Positions 5,928-7,206 of a stretch of DNA of 7,206 nt are shown piece by piece. The DNA is from Burkholderiaceae bacterium (lineage in GTDB: Bacteria; Pseudomonadota; Gammaproteobacteria; Burkholderiales; Burkholderiaceae_C). The DNA is taken from assembly GCA_023262365.1 (NCBI GenBank), contig JALRBF010000159.1, positions 1 to 7,206 of the forward strand. The letters run 5' to 3'. The position numbers were made by a program, and so were the translations under genes. The notes beneath the pieces were generated by a model. It did not search any database and was not told the DNA's origin. It saw nothing but the letters and a program-made list of their open reading frames with translations. The first letter of the stretch is position 1. Every line of letters starts with the position of its first letter.

Positions 5928-6863
5928 TCAATCCTGCGCTTTTAGCATTTCGGCAAAAGCCTTTGCTTCGGTCGCAATCAGCGCCGTGGTAGCGGCAGCG
6001 TCCTGATACGTCGGGTCCATGTTGCGCGTCAGCGCTGCTTGCCGCATTTGCTCGTCTGCAGACGCTTTTTTAATCGCGGCCGACAACTTTTCGACCACTG
6101 CGGGTGGTGTGCCCTTAGCCACCGACAAGGTGAGGAAACTGGTGGTACCAATGGTGTAGCCCAAGTCTTTCATCGACACCAAGTCTGGGACTAATTTCAA
6201 ACGATCGTAAGAAGTGGCGAAGATGGTCTTGGCTGCGCCGCTGGCAACGTGAGGCGCCCAAGAGCCACCCGAGTAAGCTATATCTACGTCGCCAGCCAAG
6301 GCCGCCTTGACGGCACCATTGCCGCCTTTGACCGGCATGGCGATCATTTTCACCCCTTCTTTTTTGCCGATGTAACTCATTAAGAGCTTATCAACTAAAA
6401 AGAAAGACGCGAATTTGATCGGCTTGTTTTCCTTCTTGGCTTGGGCTACCAATTCGGCCAAGCTGTTGTAGGGCTTGTCTGCCTTGGTAAACATGGCACC
6501 TTGAAATTGTGAAATGGTGGCCACATGGACGAAGTCGGAGTCGCTGTATGCCGTCTTCATCGCTTGCGGCTCAAGTGAAAACGTGGACGACGTGGTGGCC
6601 ACAATAGTTTGGCCATCGGCGGCTGCAGCGGCCACCTTGCTTGCTGCCACACCGCCGCCGGCACCAGGGGCGTTTTGAACCAAAACGGTCACGCCCAACG
6701 CCTCACTCAGCGGCTTGGCCAGCGACCGCACCACCGTGTCGGTGCCTCCACCAGCGCCGTAACCAACCACAATCGTTACCGGCCCATTGGGAAAAGCGTG
6801 GGCGTATCCCATTGTTGCAGCCACAGCGGCCACAAGCATCTGTTTAAGTAAATTTGTGCGCAT
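5928..6863 (-). CDS. tctC: TctC/Bug-family periplasmic solute-binding protein of TTT transporter
   Basis: 311 residues from ATG 6863. A Sec signal peptide spans residues 1-23 (basic start, alanine-rich core, AHA before FPNG), sending the protein to the periplasm. The mature start has the family hallmark: PVTIVVGYGAGGGTDTVVR at 28-46, whose glycine loop holds the carboxylate of the ligand. NAPGAGGGVAASKVA at 64-78 and the ADGQTI turn at 82-87 follow; the usual two-lobed binding fold makes up the rest. Such proteins deliver a carboxylate to TctAB. An in-frame ATG at 6878 would add METAN, but GGAG at 6876-6873 lies 9 bases before ATG 6863, so the shorter form is chosen. The gene is split from tctBA by the PrpD-SDR pair and runs towards that pair, so it needs its own promoter. 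The specific ligand cannot be inferred. Confidence 0.93.
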   Translation of the reverse strand: MRTNLLKQMLVAAVAATMGYAHAFPNGPVTIVVGYGAGGGTDTVVRSLAKPLSEALGVTVLVQNAPGAGGGVAASKVAAAAADGQTIVATTSSTFSLEPQAMKTAYSDSDFVHVATISQFQGAMFTKADKPYNSLAELVAQAKKENKPIKFASFFLVDKLLMSYIGKKEGVKMIAMPVKGGNGAVKAALAGDVDIAYSGGSWAPHVASGAAKTIFATSYDRLKLVPDLVSMKDLGYTIGTTSFLTLSVAKGTPPAVVEKLSAAIKKASADEQMRQAALTRNMDPTYQDAAATTALIATEAKAFAEMLKAQD

Positions 6864-6872
6864 GTTTGCTGT

Positions 6873-6876
6873 CTCC
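6873..6876 (-). promoter_or_regulatory. Shine-Dalgarno sequence of tctC (GGAG)
   Basis: GGAG in the minus sense sits 9 bases before ATG 6863 and overlaps the alternative upstream ATG at 6878. It supports starting tctC at 6863. Confidence 0.7.
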
Positions 6877-6892
6877 ATTTTTTGTGTGTTTT

Positions 6893-6913
6893 GCGCCGAC
6901 GGCTTGTCGGCGC
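6893..6913 (-). promoter_or_regulatory. Stem-loop in the tctC leader
   Basis: A perfect 8-base stem, GCGCCGAC with GTCGGCGC, closes a 5-base loop, 30 bases before the tctC start. In the minus sense an A-rich unstructured run and the ribosome site follow, not a T-run, so it is not an intrinsic terminator. If the candidate promoter at 6919-6946 is right, the transcript would begin almost at the base of this stem, as in 5'-end mRNA-stabilising hairpins. Confidence 0.5.
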
Positions 6914-6918
6914 TGGAG

Positions 6919-6946
6919 ATACTACGGTTAAAGCCCTATGCCCCAA
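6919..6946 (-). promoter_or_regulatory. Candidate sigma-70 promoter of tctC
   Basis: In the minus sense, TTGGGG (6946-6941) and TAGTAT (6924-6919) are separated by 16 bases. The -10 box is fair and the -35 box poor. Transcription would start near 6912, giving a leader of about 50 bases with the stem-loop at its 5' end. The prediction is by consensus only. Confidence 0.3.
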
Positions 6947-6995
6947 GAAACGAGGGTGACAGGCCTGGAGACCAACGGGGTATGTGATTGCGTTT

Positions 6996-7007
6996 AGGGT
7001 ATACCCT
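6996..7007. promoter_or_regulatory. 12-base perfect palindrome AGGGTATACCCT, operator-like
   Basis: The site is fully self-complementary with a central GTATAC and lies about 130 bases upstream of tctC and 50 bases upstream of its candidate -35 box. GTATAC-centred sites are seen with some GntR-type regulators, which often control acid-uptake genes; assigning that family here is inference. The sequence differs from the palindromes in the tctB/PrpD control region. Confidence 0.42.
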
Positions 7008-7072
7008 GATTGGCAAGGGGCTAAAGGGAGGCGGGTGTGGCCCGGGGCTTAATCGTCACCTACGGCAGGTGC

Positions 7073-7112
7073 AAAAAAAGAAGGCCAACCCCCGAAGATT
7101 GTCCAACGCCTT
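7073..7112 (-). terminator. Possible intrinsic terminator of tRNA-Cys
   Basis: In the minus sense, AAGGC (7112-7108) can pair with GCCTT (7085-7081) around a long loop. After one C there is a run of seven T (7079-7073). It begins 9 bases past the tRNA 3' end, a usual place for a tRNA terminator. The short stem and long loop make it weak. Confidence 0.38.
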
Positions 7113-7121
7113 GATTTTGCT

Positions 7122-7195
7122 TGGAGGCGCGGGCCGGAGTCGAACCGACCTACTCGGATTTGCAATCCGGTGCATAACCGCTTTGCTACCGCGCC
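7122..7195 (-). tRNA. tRNA-Cys (anticodon GCA)
   Basis: A 74-base gene including an encoded CCA. The acceptor stem GGCGCGG (7195-7189) pairs perfectly with CCGCGCC, followed by U73, the discriminator base characteristic of cysteine tRNAs. The anticodon loop is TTGCAAA with anticodon GCA, and the T arm has the standard GGTTCGA. The anticodon stem has four clear pairs and one C-A mismatch at its far end. Only 11 bases of upstream sequence are in the window, so its promoter is not visible. Its last 44 bases recur at 319-362. Confidence 0.96.
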
Positions 7196-7206
7196 GTATA
7201 GGGCTC

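Larger units (their letters stand above)
319..7165. mobile_element. Putative small genomic island flanked by tRNA-Cys 3'-end direct repeats (no integrase visible)
   Basis: The intact tRNA-Cys on minus has its 3' end at 7122, facing the block, and a same-orientation copy of its last 44 bases lies at 319-362. Everything between (hydrolase, tctA, tctB, PrpD-family gene, SDR gene, tctC) would be cargo, about 6.8 kb per unit. This matches the known geometry of tyrosine-recombinase islands, in which the incoming attP restores the tRNA 3' end and the displaced end marks the far junction. Against it: no integrase, excisionase or mobility gene is encoded, and the two mismatches show that the repeats have drifted. 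It may be an old, immobilised island, a remnant of a larger one, or a non-mobile tRNA duplication. Confidence 0.4.

Noticed and set aside
6864..6878. Upstream ATG at 6878 for tctC
   Set aside because: Its ATG overlaps the GGAG that serves ATG 6863, and the extra METAN weakens the signal-peptide start.
7057..7071. Small stem CACCT/AGGTG beside an A-run
   Set aside because: The A/T-run is on the wrong side for minus-strand termination by this stem, and five base pairs is common by chance.
1..7206. CRISPR array, insertion sequence, riboswitch or phage genes
   Set aside because: No spaced repeat series, transposase, terminal inverted repeats of IS type, or recognisable riboswitch core was seen; the only long repeat is the tRNA-Cys end.

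Overview
The window looks like a chromosomal segment of a betaproteobacterium, most likely Burkholderiales. The basis is the complete tripartite tricarboxylate transporter (TTT: TctA, TctB and a TctC/Bug-type binding protein), a family strongly expanded in that order, together with an MmgE/PrpD enzyme and an SDR protein, and a Cys tRNA of betaproteobacterial type. No taxonomic marker such as rRNA is present, so the assignment is an inference.

Layout, left to right. Bases 1-310 (minus) hold the N-terminal part of an NAD(P)-binding oxidoreductase/epimerase-like gene that runs off the left edge. Its start codon lies only 8 bases from a 44-base copy of the 3' half of tRNA-Cys (319-362). Bases 363-587 appear non-coding but are rich in short palindromes. 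Then come, all on minus and transcribed leftwards, tctB (3168-3614), tctA (1643-3163) and a secreted pectinacetylesterase/Notum-like serine hydrolase (588-1622), spaced 4 and 20 bases apart like an operon. A roughly 117-base divergent control region (3615-3731) separates them from a rightward pair: an MmgE/PrpD-family protein (3732-5093) and an SDR-fold protein (5117-5902). This pair meets tctC (5928-6863, minus) head-on over a strong hairpin. Upstream of tctC lie a hairpin leader, a possible promoter and a 12-base perfect palindrome. The window ends with an intact tRNA-Cys(GCA) at 7122-7195 (minus).

How the genes may work together. The binding protein (TctC) captures a carboxylate in the periplasm and TctAB imports it. 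The PrpD-family enzyme (a dehydratase, decarboxylase or isomerase type fold) and the SDR would act on it in the cytoplasm. The exported hydrolase at the end of the tctBA operon could release that acid from an ester outside the cytoplasm. The substrate cannot be read from the sequence, and no regulator gene is present in the window.

The most interesting structural point is that the whole catabolic/transport block is bracketed by direct repeats of the tRNA-Cys 3' end: intact tRNA on the right, 3'-fragment on the left, 42 of 44 bases identical. That is the footprint expected of site-specific integration at a tRNA gene, although no integrase is visible. Other points are an SDR protein that appears to lack its catalytic Ser and Tyr, and a hydrolase gene with base composition clearly poorer in G+C than its neighbours.
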